64,000 nucleotides of DNA from Oceanimonas baumannii (GCF_002245495.1 NZ_NQJF01000010.1:62001-126000); one strand, 5' to 3'; shown: positions 1 to 9,338, counted from the first letter of the stretch. The notes: generated from the sequence alone by a model not told the origin. Program-made: numbers and translations.

Positions 1-141
1 GTGATGAATTTTTCCGCCAGTTGCCGGTATTTGCTCACAACATACCTTCTGTACCCGTTAAGTTTTAAAAAATTGTATCTGTACCGATTTTACCCGGCAA
101 GGGACACTCAGGATCCTGTTACTTCACTCGGAGCATAAGAC

Positions 142-1041
142 ATGAATCCAAAGGATCTCGGGCTTGTCGTCCTGGTCATGGCAATCTGGGGCATTAATTT
201 TTCCATGATCAAACTCGGCGTCAGCGAGCTGGATCCGCTGCTGATCGCGGCAGCCCGCTTTCTGTTCGCCACTTTTCCCATCATTTTTTTCATTCGCCGG
301 CCCGCCGTTCCCTGGCGTCACCTGATGAGCTACGGATTGGTGTTCGGCACCGGTATCTGGGGTATGGCCTCCTGCGCCATCACCTTTGGCCTGTCATCGG
401 GCATGGCCTCGGTGCTGCTGCAGATAGACGTGCTTACTACCGTATTGGTGGGGGTGTTGCTGTATCGGGAAACCATCAGCCGACGCATGGGAGTCGGCAT
501 CGGCATCGCCCTCATCGGGGTGCTGGTGGCCATCATTTATACCAACGGCAACGTCACGCCCGCCGGGGTGATGTTCATTCTGGTTTCCGCCATCTGCTGG
601 CCCCTGGCCGGGGTTATCGTCCGTCGCTCCGGCACTCGTTCCCCCTTTGCCTTCAATATCTGGGGCATGCTGTTCGCACCGCTGCCGCTGATCGGGCTCA
701 GCCTGCTGTTCAACGGGCCCGGGGTGTTCGAACTGACCTACCGGCAGTGGCACGCCGGAGCCTGGCTCTCGGTGCTATTCCAGGCCTATCCCACCACGCT
801 GTTCGGCTACTGGGTATGGAACCGCATGCTGCTCAAATATCCCATGAGCCGCATGGCCCCGCTGACCCTGCTGGTGTCGGTATTCGCCCTCGCCAGCGGC
901 TACCTGATCTATGGCGAGCAGTTATCGCCGGCCCAATGGGTGTCGTGCAGCGCCTTTTTGCTGGGGGTTGCCCTGGTGCTTTATCAGGGGCCCCTGCCCG
1001 GCAAAGGCCGGCTTCCCGTCCCCGTATCAGGTGAACGATAA
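142..1041 (+). CDS. EamA/DMT-family exporter
   Basis: Inner-membrane drug/metabolite transporter of the EamA family, which typically exports amino acids or related metabolites. The 299 residues form about ten hydrophobic segments with the two-fold EamA repeat; the opening of the protein (AIWGINFSMIKLG) is the usual first helix of the family. The ATG follows a GGAG (131-134) at a usable distance. It stands alone, convergent with the XRE-cupin gene, so the neighbours do not give the substrate. A second, distinct EamA gene lies at 53027. Family assignment is firm; substrate is unknown. Confidence 0.88.
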   Translation: MNPKDLGLVVLVMAIWGINFSMIKLGVSELDPLLIAAARFLFATFPIIFFIRRPAVPWRHLMSYGLVFGTGIWGMASCAITFGLSSGMASVLLQIDVLTTVLVGVLLYRETISRRMGVGIGIALIGVLVAIIYTNGNVTPAGVMFILVSAICWPLAGVIVRRSGTRSPFAFNIWGMLFAPLPLIGLSLLFNGPGVFELTYRQWHAGAWLSVLFQAYPTTLFGYWVWNRMLLKYPMSRMAPLTLLVSVFALASGYLIYGEQLSPAQWVSCSAFLLGVALVLYQGPLPGKGRLPVPVSGER

Positions 1042-1059
1042 AACCCCGGATACTTCCGG

Positions 1060-1084
1060 CAAGGGCACCGTCACAGTGCCCTTG
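1060..1084. terminator. Hairpin between convergent genes
   Basis: A 9-bp perfect inverted repeat (CAAGGGCAC / GTGCCCTTG) with a 7-nt loop sits between the convergent EamA and XRE-cupin genes. The T-tracts are weak on both sides, so it may be a shared, imperfect terminator. Confidence 0.5.
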
Positions 1085-1090
1085 CTTCAT

Positions 1091-1669
1091 TCAGAAATGC
1101 TTGGCGGGAGTAGAACAACTGACGATGCGGCAGGGCTGATCGCTGTTGTTACGAAAGCGGTGCGGCTGAGTGGTAGAAAAATAGTAGCTGTCACCGGCCT
1201 TGAGCAGCCGGCACTGAGCACCGATGGTGATTTCTATTTCCCCTTCAATCACCACCCCGGCTTCCTCGCCGTGATAGGCCATCATATCGTGGCCGGTGTC
1301 CACACCGGGTGGATAGGTTTCCACAATAAAGGACATGGCCCGGTTCTTGCGATTGTACCCTACCAGTTTCAGCGACAGGTTGCCGCTGCCTACATCCTGC
1401 AGTTCATCCGGGCTGAAAAAAATCTGATCGGTGTTTTGCAGATCCAGAGTAAAAAACTCACCGACCGTCATTGGAATGCCGTCGAGGATTTTCTTCAGCG
1501 AACTGACCGACGGGCTGACCTTGCCCTGCTCAATCAGCGACAGGCTGGAATGGGTCACACCAGTGCGTTTGGCCAGCTCCCGCTGGGAAATATTGCGCAT
1601 CAGGCGCACCGCCTTGAGGCGGGTGCCCACATCGTTGGCGTCGTCGCCGACCTGCTTCGCCGTTGTCAT
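1091..1669 (-). CDS. XRE-family regulator with cupin domain
   Basis: 192-residue transcription regulator: an N-terminal helix-turn-helix (about residues 15-70, including the TGVTHSSLSLIEQG recognition region) joined to a C-terminal cupin sensor domain (about 120-185). This is the PuuR-like architecture, whose members usually control amine or amino-acid catabolism. I place the start at 1669 because a GGAG lies 6 nt upstream on the minus strand; the longer in-frame extension to 1750 has no such site and runs up to the ArsA stop codon. The gene follows the ArsA gene by about 80 nt and may be read with it. The ligand is unknown. Confidence 0.88.
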   Translation of the reverse strand: MTTAKQVGDDANDVGTRLKAVRLMRNISQRELAKRTGVTHSSLSLIEQGKVSPSVSSLKKILDGIPMTVGEFFTLDLQNTDQIFFSPDELQDVGSGNLSLKLVGYNRKNRAMSFIVETYPPGVDTGHDMMAYHGEEAGVVIEGEIEITIGAQCRLLKAGDSYYFSTTQPHRFRNNSDQPCRIVSCSTPAKHF

Positions 1670-1750
1670 ATTGCTCCGTTTTAAAAAAGAAAACCCTCTG
1701 GCAAATTCTACCCAATGCCAAAACGGGCTGTAAATGGATTCCAGCGGCAC

Positions 1751-2749
1751 TTACAGCCCGGCCTGCTCCAGCCGGGTCGCCATGTCATCCAGGCCAGCCA
1801 GCCCTTGAATATCCGTCGGCTGCAAGTACAGCGGATAACGCTGCAGACCGGTAAACACCCGGGCGATGTCGGCCAGATGCGTTTTTTCCAGCTCCCGCCG
1901 CCGGGCCAAAAAGGTACCATCGGCTTCTTCGGGTAATATCCGGTTCACCACCAGCCCGGCCAGTGGCAGCTTTTCTTCCTGCAGCGCCGTTACCGCCCGC
2001 CCGGTTTCCAGTATCGGCAGCTTCTCGGGCGTGAGTACAAAAAGCAGCGCAGTCTGACCAGCGTCGGTAAGCAGCCGGCGGGTACGTTGAAACAGCCGCT
2101 GGCGTGCCAGCAGGGTTTCGGTAATGGATTTAGTGCGCTCGTCCAGGCCGGCGGTTTCATGGGCTCGGGGGTCGCCAAAGGGGCTGTCTACGTCCTTACC
2201 CGGAGTCAGGTGATTCAGCACCTCGCCCAGCTTCTCCGAACGCTGATTACTTTTGAGCATGCCCTGGGTCCAGGCCGCCATGGCCTCGGGCAGACTGAGC
2301 AGGCGCAACGTGTGGCCGGTGGGGGCGGTGTCGAAGATCACCAGATCATAAGTCTGCAGGCCTTCTTCCATTACCTTCGCTATTCGTTCCAGCAACGCTG
2401 CCTCCTGCGCCCCCGGCGACTGGCGGGTCAGGCGCATCTGCCGCTCTACCTCACCGTACATTTCGGGGCGGGTAAAGCGCTTGAGCTGAGCCAGCACCCG
2501 GGCCAGATGCTGTTCCACCTCATGATCCGGATCCAGCTCCAGTCCATCGAGATTGGGAGCCAGCCGGGTAATGACATCACCAATGTCCCGGCCAAAGGCA
2601 TCGGCCAGGCTGTGAGCGGGATCAGTCGATACCAGCAGGCATCGCTTGCCCCGGCGTGCCGCCAGCAGCGCCAGCGACGACGATACCGTGGTTTTACCCA
2701 CACCGCCCTTGCCGCCCACCAGCAACACCCGCTTGTCGGTCAGTAACAT
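1751..2749 (-). CDS. ArsA/Get3-type ATPase
   Basis: 332-residue P-loop ATPase of the ArsA/Get3 branch of the deviant-Walker family. It has the deviant Walker A GGKGGVGKT (residues 12-20) and the switch motif STDPAHSLADAF about 20 residues later. It is a single-domain protein, half the length of the arsenite pump ATPase ArsA. No arsB, arsC or arsR lies nearby, so arsenic export is unlikely. It is the last gene of a reverse-strand set: CstA-family carrier, small Cys-Cys protein, this ATPase. That suggests a role in assembly or regulation of the carrier (inference). Confidence 0.85.
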   Translation of the reverse strand: MLLTDKRVLLVGGKGGVGKTTVSSSLALLAARRGKRCLLVSTDPAHSLADAFGRDIGDVITRLAPNLDGLELDPDHEVEQHLARVLAQLKRFTRPEMYGEVERQMRLTRQSPGAQEAALLERIAKVMEEGLQTYDLVIFDTAPTGHTLRLLSLPEAMAAWTQGMLKSNQRSEKLGEVLNHLTPGKDVDSPFGDPRAHETAGLDERTKSITETLLARQRLFQRTRRLLTDAGQTALLFVLTPEKLPILETGRAVTALQEEKLPLAGLVVNRILPEEADGTFLARRRELEKTHLADIARVFTGLQRYPLYLQPTDIQGLAGLDDMATRLEQAGL

Positions 2750-2964
2750 TCAATATCTCCAAACAGTGAGGCCGGCATCAAAGCCGGCCCCGATATGCGA
2801 AGCGACAGCAGGATTACCTTCTTCGGCACGCTTCGATGAGCGCCACTCATTAAAAAGTTCGCTGCGAACATACTCAATGTTCGAGCAAACTTTTTAACTT
2901 CGTCACGGCGTCCCGGTGGCATCGGCCCTTTTTCCAACCTTTGCCCAACCAGAAAACAACTCAA

Positions 2965-3237
2965 TCAGCAGCAGCGAAAGTGATCCAGCGGCGAGTGCTC
3001 CATGCCCATGCGCTGGTGCCAGTCGTGAAACCGCTCCAGCAGCAGGGGCTGCAGTTCCAGAGTGTAATAGGAGGCCGGGTTCGGCACTCCCATCATTTCC
3101 GAAAACACCAGCAGCATAAAGAGATCGTCTTCCTCACGTCGGGCCCGGGCTATCGCCGCCCGGTACGGCGCGTTGTACACCTCTTCTGCATACCGGTTGG
3201 CCCGGCTTATCCAGGCCAGCACCCGCTTGATTTTCAC
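2965..3237 (-). CDS. Small Cys-Cys-terminated protein (cory-CC-star-like)
   Basis: 90-residue soluble protein rich in Arg, Glu and Tyr, ending in a Cys-Cys pair directly before the stop codon. From memory this fits the small family annotated as cory-CC-star protein, found beside CstA-type carriers and ArsA-type ATPases; I cannot check this. The start is a GTG overlapping the TGA of the upstream carrier gene (3234-3237), so the two are translationally coupled. The function is unknown. The C-terminal cysteines could bind metal or be modified, and coupling points to an accessory of the carrier. Confidence 0.72.
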   Translation of the reverse strand: MKIKRVLAWISRANRYAEEVYNAPYRAAIARARREEDDLFMLLVFSEMMGVPNPASYYTLELQPLLLERFHDWHQRMGMEHSPLDHFRCC

Positions 3238-4916
3238 GGCTGGCTTCCGGCCTGCTCAGCCTTGCCACTGCGCAACCGGTTCAGCGTGGCACCGCACTCT
3301 AGCGCCACCAGAATAGCGGCTCCCAGCACTACCAGATCCAGTGCAAACAGGAACCAGTTTTCCTGTTCGTAAAAACCCTTGAGCTGAATAAGCAAGGCCA
3401 GCACCGTCATCACCAGCAGGAACAGCAGCGGGATCAGGGTGACAAACATGGGCCGCCCCAAGCGTGCCAGCATCACGGTGATCACTAGCAAGGTCAGTCC
3501 TGCCAGCAGCTGATTGGTGGTGCCGAACAACGGCCAGATCAACAGACCGCCAGAGCCGTCGCCGCCGGAGCCAAAGGCCAGCAGCAAACAGGATCCCACC
3601 GCCAGCAGGGTGGCCGGAGCCGCCTTCTGCATCCAGTTAATCTTGTAGATAACACCCCACTCCTGAAAGATATAGCGCTGCAGCCGCAGACCGGTATCCA
3701 TAGTGGTGCCGGCAAACAGCACCGCCATCACGGTGAGGATGGTCTGAGACAGCTCGATCTCAAAGCCGAGGCCATTACTCAGAATATTGGCCCCACCCTG
3801 TACAAAGGCGGCCACACCGCCCTGACCAAAGCCGCTGTAAACGGCCTGCCAGTCGGCCAGGGTGGCAAAACCGGCGGTGGCGGCAATAATCGCAGCCAGC
3901 GCCAGGCAACCTTCACCAATGGCACCGAAGTAGCCCACAAAACGCAGATCGGTTTCCTTATTGAGCTGCTTGGAGGTTGTGCCGGACGATACCAGACCAT
4001 GAAAGCCAGAGATGGCACCGCAGGCAATGGTGACAAACAGCAAGGGCAACAAAGAAGGTGTGCCTTCGGGGACGTTATCGTTAAAGGCCGGGGCCACCAC
4101 ATCCGGGGCTGACAGCAGCACGGCACCATAGAGCAGACCCAGACCAACAAACAGCTGCAGACCATTGATGTAGTCACGGGGTTGCAGCAACATCCATACC
4201 GGCAGTAACGAGGCAATGGCCGCATAGACAAACAGCAAAATAATCCACTGGGCTTTGTCGGTCATACCCATAAACATCTCGGGCAATGCCAGCGGTACAG
4301 ATGGGCCAACCCAAATCAGGGCATACAGGGCGATCACCCCGACCACCGACACCATCAGCAGGCCGATCATTTTGCGGTAAATCAGCTGGCCGATGATCAA
4401 GGCCACCACAATGGCACCCCATACCGGCACCACCGAGCTCTGGAACTTGGTGAGCAGGCCGGCGATAACCACGGCAAACACGGCATTTACCATCAGCAGC
4501 ACCAGGAAGATCACGATCATGAAAATACTGCGGGCCCGCTTACCAACCACATCGCCGGTCAAGGCTCCAACCGATCTGGCCTTATTACGGTTACTGGCCC
4601 AGATAGCCCCGGCATCGTGCACGCCGGCAAAAAAAATGGTGCCGAATACCACCCATAAAAAGGCCGGTACCCAACCCCAGATAACCGCAATGGCCGGCCC
4701 GACAATGGGTGCCGCCCCAGCTACCGAGGTAAAATGATGACCCCAAAGTACAAACTTGTTGGTGGGCACATAGTCCACCCCATCCTCAAACTCATGAGCC
4801 GGTGTGCGAAACCCGGCATCCAGCCGGAATATTTTTTCAGCTACAAATTTTGAATACACAAAATAGCCGAGTGCCATAGCACCCAGTCCTACCAACATCA
4901 GGAATATGGCATTCAT
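3234..4916 (-). CDS. CstA-family carbon starvation/peptide carrier
   Basis: 560-residue polytopic inner-membrane protein of the CstA family, whose studied members take up peptides or pyruvate. The family signature near residues 55-115 is present (KFVLWGHHFTSVAGAAPIVG, then FFAGVHDAGAIWASNRNKAR), followed by many hydrophobic helices. It is shorter than E. coli CstA (about 700 residues), as in the shorter CstA subgroup. It is the first gene of the reverse-strand set and overlaps the next gene by 4 nt. The substrate cannot be read from the sequence. Confidence 0.9.
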   Translation of the reverse strand: MNAIFLMLVGLGAMALGYFVYSKFVAEKIFRLDAGFRTPAHEFEDGVDYVPTNKFVLWGHHFTSVAGAAPIVGPAIAVIWGWVPAFLWVVFGTIFFAGVHDAGAIWASNRNKARSVGALTGDVVGKRARSIFMIVIFLVLLMVNAVFAVVIAGLLTKFQSSVVPVWGAIVVALIIGQLIYRKMIGLLMVSVVGVIALYALIWVGPSVPLALPEMFMGMTDKAQWIILLFVYAAIASLLPVWMLLQPRDYINGLQLFVGLGLLYGAVLLSAPDVVAPAFNDNVPEGTPSLLPLLFVTIACGAISGFHGLVSSGTTSKQLNKETDLRFVGYFGAIGEGCLALAAIIAATAGFATLADWQAVYSGFGQGGVAAFVQGGANILSNGLGFEIELSQTILTVMAVLFAGTTMDTGLRLQRYIFQEWGVIYKINWMQKAAPATLLAVGSCLLLAFGSGGDGSGGLLIWPLFGTTNQLLAGLTLLVITVMLARLGRPMFVTLIPLLFLLVMTVLALLIQLKGFYEQENWFLFALDLVVLGAAILVALECGATLNRLRSGKAEQAGSQP

Positions 4917-5196
4917 TGTACCTTTCTCCCGTAACGAATTTTCCCTGTTATTATCGGCATACCGGGCAGCGTAATCCCGGCCCCTGAGTGCTCCAATTAA
5001 AAGGAAAAATCATCAGGAATCAACACAGCAGCAACAAATTCAAATGAGACCGAAATAAATCAAAGTTGAATTAAAAGCCATATCAAAAATAAACCAGGCA
5101 ACTACATTACCAAAAATAAAAAAAACAGTTATTTAAACCAGAACCGACCAATAAAGCAGAAGAATAAATAAATTTACCGGAACGCCCCTGCTCGGT

Positions 5197-5442
5197 TTAT
5201 TCGTCTCTGAATATCGTGATTTGCGTCACACCCAACTTGCGGAAATATTCTTCCCGAAATTCCTTCATGGTTTTTCTATCATTACGGCTGATATTGGCCA
5301 GTTGATCTTCCATACGGCGAAACTCGGTAAGATCCAGTTTTTCAGCGCTGGCAATCGCATCATAAATGCTGTGGTGTTTATCGTTGGCATAGCCGATTTC
5401 TTTTTGCTGCTTGCGAAACTGGTAACGAATGCGAAAGGCCAT
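5197..5442 (-). CDS. Hypothetical 81-residue charged protein
   Basis: Small soluble protein with many Lys, Arg, Asp and Glu residues and no signal peptide or membrane segment. I place the start at 5442, where a GGAG lies about 6 nt upstream; the longer reading to 5538 adds a non-matching N-terminus and runs toward dctB. The codon use is coding-like. It lies divergent from dctB and downstream of an AT-rich 280-nt gap after the cstA promoter side. I do not recognise the family. Confidence 0.6.
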   Translation of the reverse strand: MAFRIRYQFRKQQKEIGYANDKHHSIYDAIASAEKLDLTEFRRMEDQLANISRNDRKTMKEFREEYFRKLGVTQITIFRDE

Positions 5443-5583
5443 GGAAGCTCCGTAAAAAGTGTTATTGTCGCTGCAAACGGCCTTTGTACTCAAGAGTGCG
5501 GTCAGCATCACGTCAATTTTCGATGACAGGAAGCTCAATGTTCGCCATCATGATGGCAGAACTCCTTTTTCACTGTCACACCA

Positions 5584-7386
5584 TTGCGCCGTTTTGCCCT
5601 GCCCCTGCTACTCCTGTTTGGCACCCTGCTGGTAAGCACAGGGTTATTTTTTCATGCCAGAGAACAGGGGCTGACACAGATCCGGCAAAGTGCCGAAGTC
5701 AGCCTGGGCCGCTACATCATCAACCTGCGCCATCAGCTGGCCCGGCATCGGGATTTGCCCAAACTGCTGGCAGAACAGCAACAGCTCAAAGACTTGCTGA
5801 ACGATCCTGCCAGCCCGCAAAAAACCGATGCCGCCAACCACTACCTGGCCTGGGTGAATGACACCATGGGAGCCACTGACAGCTACCTTATCGACAGCAA
5901 CGGCATTACGCTGGCGGCCAGTAACTGGAACGGCCCCAGCCCGTTTGTGGGCAACGATTACCGGTTCCGCCCCTATTTTCAGCAGGCCATGGAGGGGGGC
6001 CAGGGCCGTTACTTTGCACTGGGGAACACTTCCCGGGTGCGGGGCTATTTCTTTTCCTCACCGGTGTGGCAAAACGACCAGGTGATCGGCGTTACCGTTA
6101 TCAAGGTGGATCTGGAAGACATTGAAGGCAGCTGGAATGATCCCCTGCAGGACATTCTGGTCATGGATGAAGACGGCGTCATTTTTATTTCTACCCGCCA
6201 TAACTGGCGCTTCCGCCTGCTGCCGAAGCCGGGGGAACAAACTTCCCCTTCACAACTACTGAGCCGCATTGAAGCCAGCCGCCGCTACGAAAATACCATC
6301 CTTAAGCCCCTGCCACTGCAACACAGAGAAACCACGGCAGAAGGCGAACAACTGCTGACACTGGGTGGAATGGATGCCGCCGGTCATTATCTGCTGGTGA
6401 GCAAGCTGCTGCCGGAAGCGGGCATGCAGGTAGCGGTGCTGGCCAATTTATTACCACTTAAAGCACACATAACCCGGACCCTGACGGCAGGACTGGCCAT
6501 ATTCTGGACGCTGGCCGCCTTGCTGCTGTTTTTACGCGCCCGCCACGGTATGAAGCAACGTCATGAACGCGAGTTGCAGCTGGCTCACGAAGCACTGGAA
6601 CGACGGGTAGAACAGCGCACCCGGCAGCTGACCAAAAGTAACCAACGACTTCAGCGGGAAGTGGAACTGCATCACCAAACCCAGAACCAGCTGGTGCAGG
6701 CAGCCAAGATGGCGGTACTGGGCCAACTGTCGGCCGGTATCAATCATGAGCTGAACCAGCCACTGACTGCCATCCGTCAGTTTGCCGACAACGGCCGCAA
6801 ATTGCTGGAGCGGGGCCGCCATGAGGCTGTGGAAAGTAATCTGCAGGAAATCAGCGGACTGGCCGAGCGCATGGCAGCCATTTTGCAGCCTCTCCGGGAA
6901 TTTGCCCGCAAGCGTGATGCCAGTAGTGCACAAACCCAGCTGGCCCAGCTACGCCGGGGAACGATGGTACTACTGGGAGTAGAACTGGAAAAGCAGCACG
7001 CCCATCTTCACTGGCCCGAGCAGTGGGATGATATCTCTGTAACCGGCGACCCTGGCCGGCTGGAGCAGGTGCTGGTTAACCTGATCAGTAATGCATTGCA
7101 GGCCATGACAGGGACCACAGCACCCCGCATCGACGTTAATGTTACGATTGGAGATGAGCACGTTACTCTTGCCGTGCGTGATTATGGCCCAGGCCTCTGT
7201 GAGCAGGCGCTGGCACATGTGTTCGAGCCCTTTTTTACCACCAAATCCACCGGGCTGGGGCTGGGGCTGTCCATCTCCCATCGTATTGCGGAGAGCCTGG
7301 GAGGTGAACTGACTGCCGCCAATCATCCTCTGGGTGGTGCCGTTTTTACTCTTGTATTAAATCGAGCCGACAAGGAGCCTGCATGA
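5584..7386 (+). CDS. dctB: DctB-type sensor histidine kinase
   Basis: 600-residue membrane sensor kinase for C4-dicarboxylates or related acids. It has an N-terminal membrane helix (about 3-23), a periplasmic double-Cache sensor domain (about 30-285), a second helix (about 290-312), a coiled coil (about 320-365), and a HisKA domain with phosphoacceptor His388 in GINHELNQPL. The HATPase domain shows the N box (NLISNALQAM), DYGPGL and GLGLGLSI. The only usable in-frame start is TTG at 5584; an in-frame stop lies at 5551 and no ATG or GTG intervenes. Its stop overlaps the dctD start by 4 nt. Confidence 0.9.
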   Translation: MRRFALPLLLLFGTLLVSTGLFFHAREQGLTQIRQSAEVSLGRYIINLRHQLARHRDLPKLLAEQQQLKDLLNDPASPQKTDAANHYLAWVNDTMGATDSYLIDSNGITLAASNWNGPSPFVGNDYRFRPYFQQAMEGGQGRYFALGNTSRVRGYFFSSPVWQNDQVIGVTVIKVDLEDIEGSWNDPLQDILVMDEDGVIFISTRHNWRFRLLPKPGEQTSPSQLLSRIEASRRYENTILKPLPLQHRETTAEGEQLLTLGGMDAAGHYLLVSKLLPEAGMQVAVLANLLPLKAHITRTLTAGLAIFWTLAALLLFLRARHGMKQRHERELQLAHEALERRVEQRTRQLTKSNQRLQREVELHHQTQNQLVQAAKMAVLGQLSAGINHELNQPLTAIRQFADNGRKLLERGRHEAVESNLQEISGLAERMAAILQPLREFARKRDASSAQTQLAQLRRGTMVLLGVELEKQHAHLHWPEQWDDISVTGDPGRLEQVLVNLISNALQAMTGTTAPRIDVNVTIGDEHVTLAVRDYGPGLCEQALAHVFEPFFTTKSTGLGLGLSISHRIAESLGGELTAANHPLGGAVFTLVLNRADKEPA

Positions 7387-8738
7387 CCACGCCCCAGATA
7401 CTGCTGATCGACGATGATGCCGCCATCCGACGCTCCGCCGGCCAGACCCTGGAGCTGGAAGATTATCACGTCTGCGCACTGGACAGCGCTGACAAGGCAA
7501 TGGCGCTGCTTGACGAACACTTTACCGGCATCGTCATTACTGATATCAACATGCCGGGTACCACAGGGCTGGAACTGCTGGAACGGATCAGGACCATCGA
7601 CAGAGACATTCCGGTGATACTCATCACCGGCTTTGGCGATATATCCATGGCCGTCAGCGCCATTCGTAACGGTGCATACGACTTTATTGAAAAACCCTTT
7701 TCGTCAGATTTACTGCTTGATGTTGTGCACAGAGCACTAGAAAAACGTGCTCTGACCCTGGACAACCGCCGTCTGCGTCAGGAACTTCAGGCTCAGAGCG
7801 CACCCGGCCCGCGCATTATCGGCTCTTCAACCGCAGTGCAGGAACTGCGCCGGCTGGTACAGACGGTAGCCTCCAGCCCGGCAGACATTTTACTGATGGG
7901 GGAAACCGGATCAGGCAAGGATCTGATGGCCCGTTATATTCACGAACACAGCCCACGCCGCGAGCAGAATTTTGTGGCCATCAACTGTGGCGGCATGCCT
8001 GAGAGTCTGATTGAATCCGAGCTGTTTGGCCACGAGAAGGGGGCCTTTACCGATGCCAGGGAAAAACGCATCGGCAAGTTCGAGTACGCCAACGGTGGCA
8101 CCCTGTTTCTGGATGAAATCGAAAGCATGCCCATCAGCCTGCAGATAAAATTATTGCGGGTACTGGAGGAGCGTGCCATTGAACGGCTGGGTTCCAACCA
8201 CCTGATTCCTCTCGACCTTCGTATTATCGCTGCCACCAAGGCAGACTTGCGGGCGCTGGCCGATGCCGGCGAATTCCGGGAAGATCTTTACTACCGGCTC
8301 AATGTGGTGCGCATCGATATTCCTCCCCTGCGCGCCCGTCCCGAAGATATTCCGTTACTCTTTCAGCATTTTGCTCTGCTAGCGTCCGCCCTGTTCGAGC
8401 GCGAGATTCCCCCCCTGTCGGCCGAGCGACTGCATATGCTGATGAGTCACCTCTGGCCGGGTAATGTGCGGGAGCTGCGTAACCTGGCGGAACGCTACGT
8501 GCTGCTGGGTGAAGCCTGTTCCTTTGATCTGGGCAATAACGGCGATACTCACCACCCAGCCATTGGTCAGGGGCTGGCCGCACGGGTCGACCAGTTCGAG
8601 AAAACCCTGCTCCAGACCGAGCTGGCCCGCCATGGCGGCTCGATCAAACACACCCAGGAAAGCCTGCAACTGCCACGCAAAACCCTGTACGACAAAATGA
8701 AAAAACACGGCCTCGACAAAAAAGACTACAAGGGGTGA
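7383..8738 (+). CDS. dctD: DctD-type sigma-54-dependent response regulator
   Basis: 451-residue NtrC-family activator. The receiver domain has the acidic pocket D10-D12 and phosphoacceptor Asp54. The central AAA+ domain carries Walker A GETGSGKD and a Walker B-like LFLDEIES, and a C-terminal Fis-type helix-turn-helix follows. The loop that contacts sigma-54 reads GAFTDA instead of GAFTGA. Start ATG overlaps the dctB stop. A sigma-54 promoter and three palindromes precede the TRAP operon 0.9 kb downstream, making that operon the likely target (inference). Confidence 0.92.
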   Translation: MTTPQILLIDDDAAIRRSAGQTLELEDYHVCALDSADKAMALLDEHFTGIVITDINMPGTTGLELLERIRTIDRDIPVILITGFGDISMAVSAIRNGAYDFIEKPFSSDLLLDVVHRALEKRALTLDNRRLRQELQAQSAPGPRIIGSSTAVQELRRLVQTVASSPADILLMGETGSGKDLMARYIHEHSPRREQNFVAINCGGMPESLIESELFGHEKGAFTDAREKRIGKFEYANGGTLFLDEIESMPISLQIKLLRVLEERAIERLGSNHLIPLDLRIIAATKADLRALADAGEFREDLYYRLNVVRIDIPPLRARPEDIPLLFQHFALLASALFEREIPPLSAERLHMLMSHLWPGNVRELRNLAERYVLLGEACSFDLGNNGDTHHPAIGQGLAARVDQFEKTLLQTELARHGGSIKHTQESLQLPRKTLYDKMKKHGLDKKDYKG

Positions 8739-8888
8739 ACACGCTGCAGCGTCCCGTCATGTGACGCTCGGCTCCGGCATGTCCCTGCAAACAGCAGAGC
8801 AACACCCTGAAATCCAAATGTAACCCGCTTGCTTTTCATCCTGCCAGCATTAGTATAAGAAAAACCTAAATTAGATAAGTTTGCGACA

Positions 8889-9308
8889 ATGAAAACCTAT
8901 ACCGTAACAACAGAAATGACCAACAGCTGGCAGGTGAGAGCCGAAGTGGGCAAACATCAACTGGTTATCGACCAGCCTGCAGCCGGCGATACCGGACCGA
9001 ATCCGCTGGATACCTTTTTATTTGCCCTCGCTGGCTGTGTGTCCACCATTGCCCGAATGACTGCCCGGGAACAGGGCTTTGAGCTGCGTGGCATTAAAGT
9101 AGAAGTCAATGGCGAACTCAATCCGGCAGGACTGGCAGGCAAGCCGAGTACCGATCCGGTCGGATTTAAGCACATTGATATCCGTGCCGACATCGATGCA
9201 GATCTTGATGAGGCCGGAAAGCAGGCGTTTCTTGAACTGGTGTGTGCCCGCTGTCCGGTACATGACAACCTGTTGCGAGCTACCCCGGTCAACCACCAGA
9301 GTCGCTGA
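8889..9308 (+). CDS. OsmC-family thiol peroxidase
   Basis: 139-residue OsmC/Ohr-superfamily protein, which reduces organic hydroperoxides through a pair of cysteines. Cys50 (FALAGCVS) and Cys122 in the CPVHDNL motif are the expected catalytic pair. The length is typical. The protein is cytoplasmic, without a signal peptide. It lies between dctBD and the TRAP operon with 150 nt before it and 347 nt after it, so it is probably its own transcription unit. Confidence 0.9.
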   Translation: MKTYTVTTEMTNSWQVRAEVGKHQLVIDQPAAGDTGPNPLDTFLFALAGCVSTIARMTAREQGFELRGIKVEVNGELNPAGLAGKPSTDPVGFKHIDIRADIDADLDEAGKQAFLELVCARCPVHDNLLRATPVNHQSR

Positions 9309-9312
9309 CCCT

Positions 9313-9338
9313 GCAATGGGTGGAACTCCACCCATTGC
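9313..9338. promoter_or_regulatory. Palindrome 1, possible activator site
   Basis: Perfect inverted repeat with 12-bp arms (GCAATGGGTGGA) around a 2-nt centre. It shares the core ATGGGTG-N6-CACCCAT with two further copies downstream. Centre is about 280 bp before the predicted sigma-54 start site. It could also form a weak hairpin after the OsmC gene, but it lacks a T-tract. Confidence 0.6.

Noticed and set aside
1751-2749. Arsenic resistance operon
   Set aside because: Only the ArsA-type ATPase is present, single-domain, with no arsR, arsB, arsC or arsD nearby.
8773-8794. Sigma-54-like site before the OsmC gene
   Set aside because: GG to GC spacing is 9 nt, incompatible with sigma-54.
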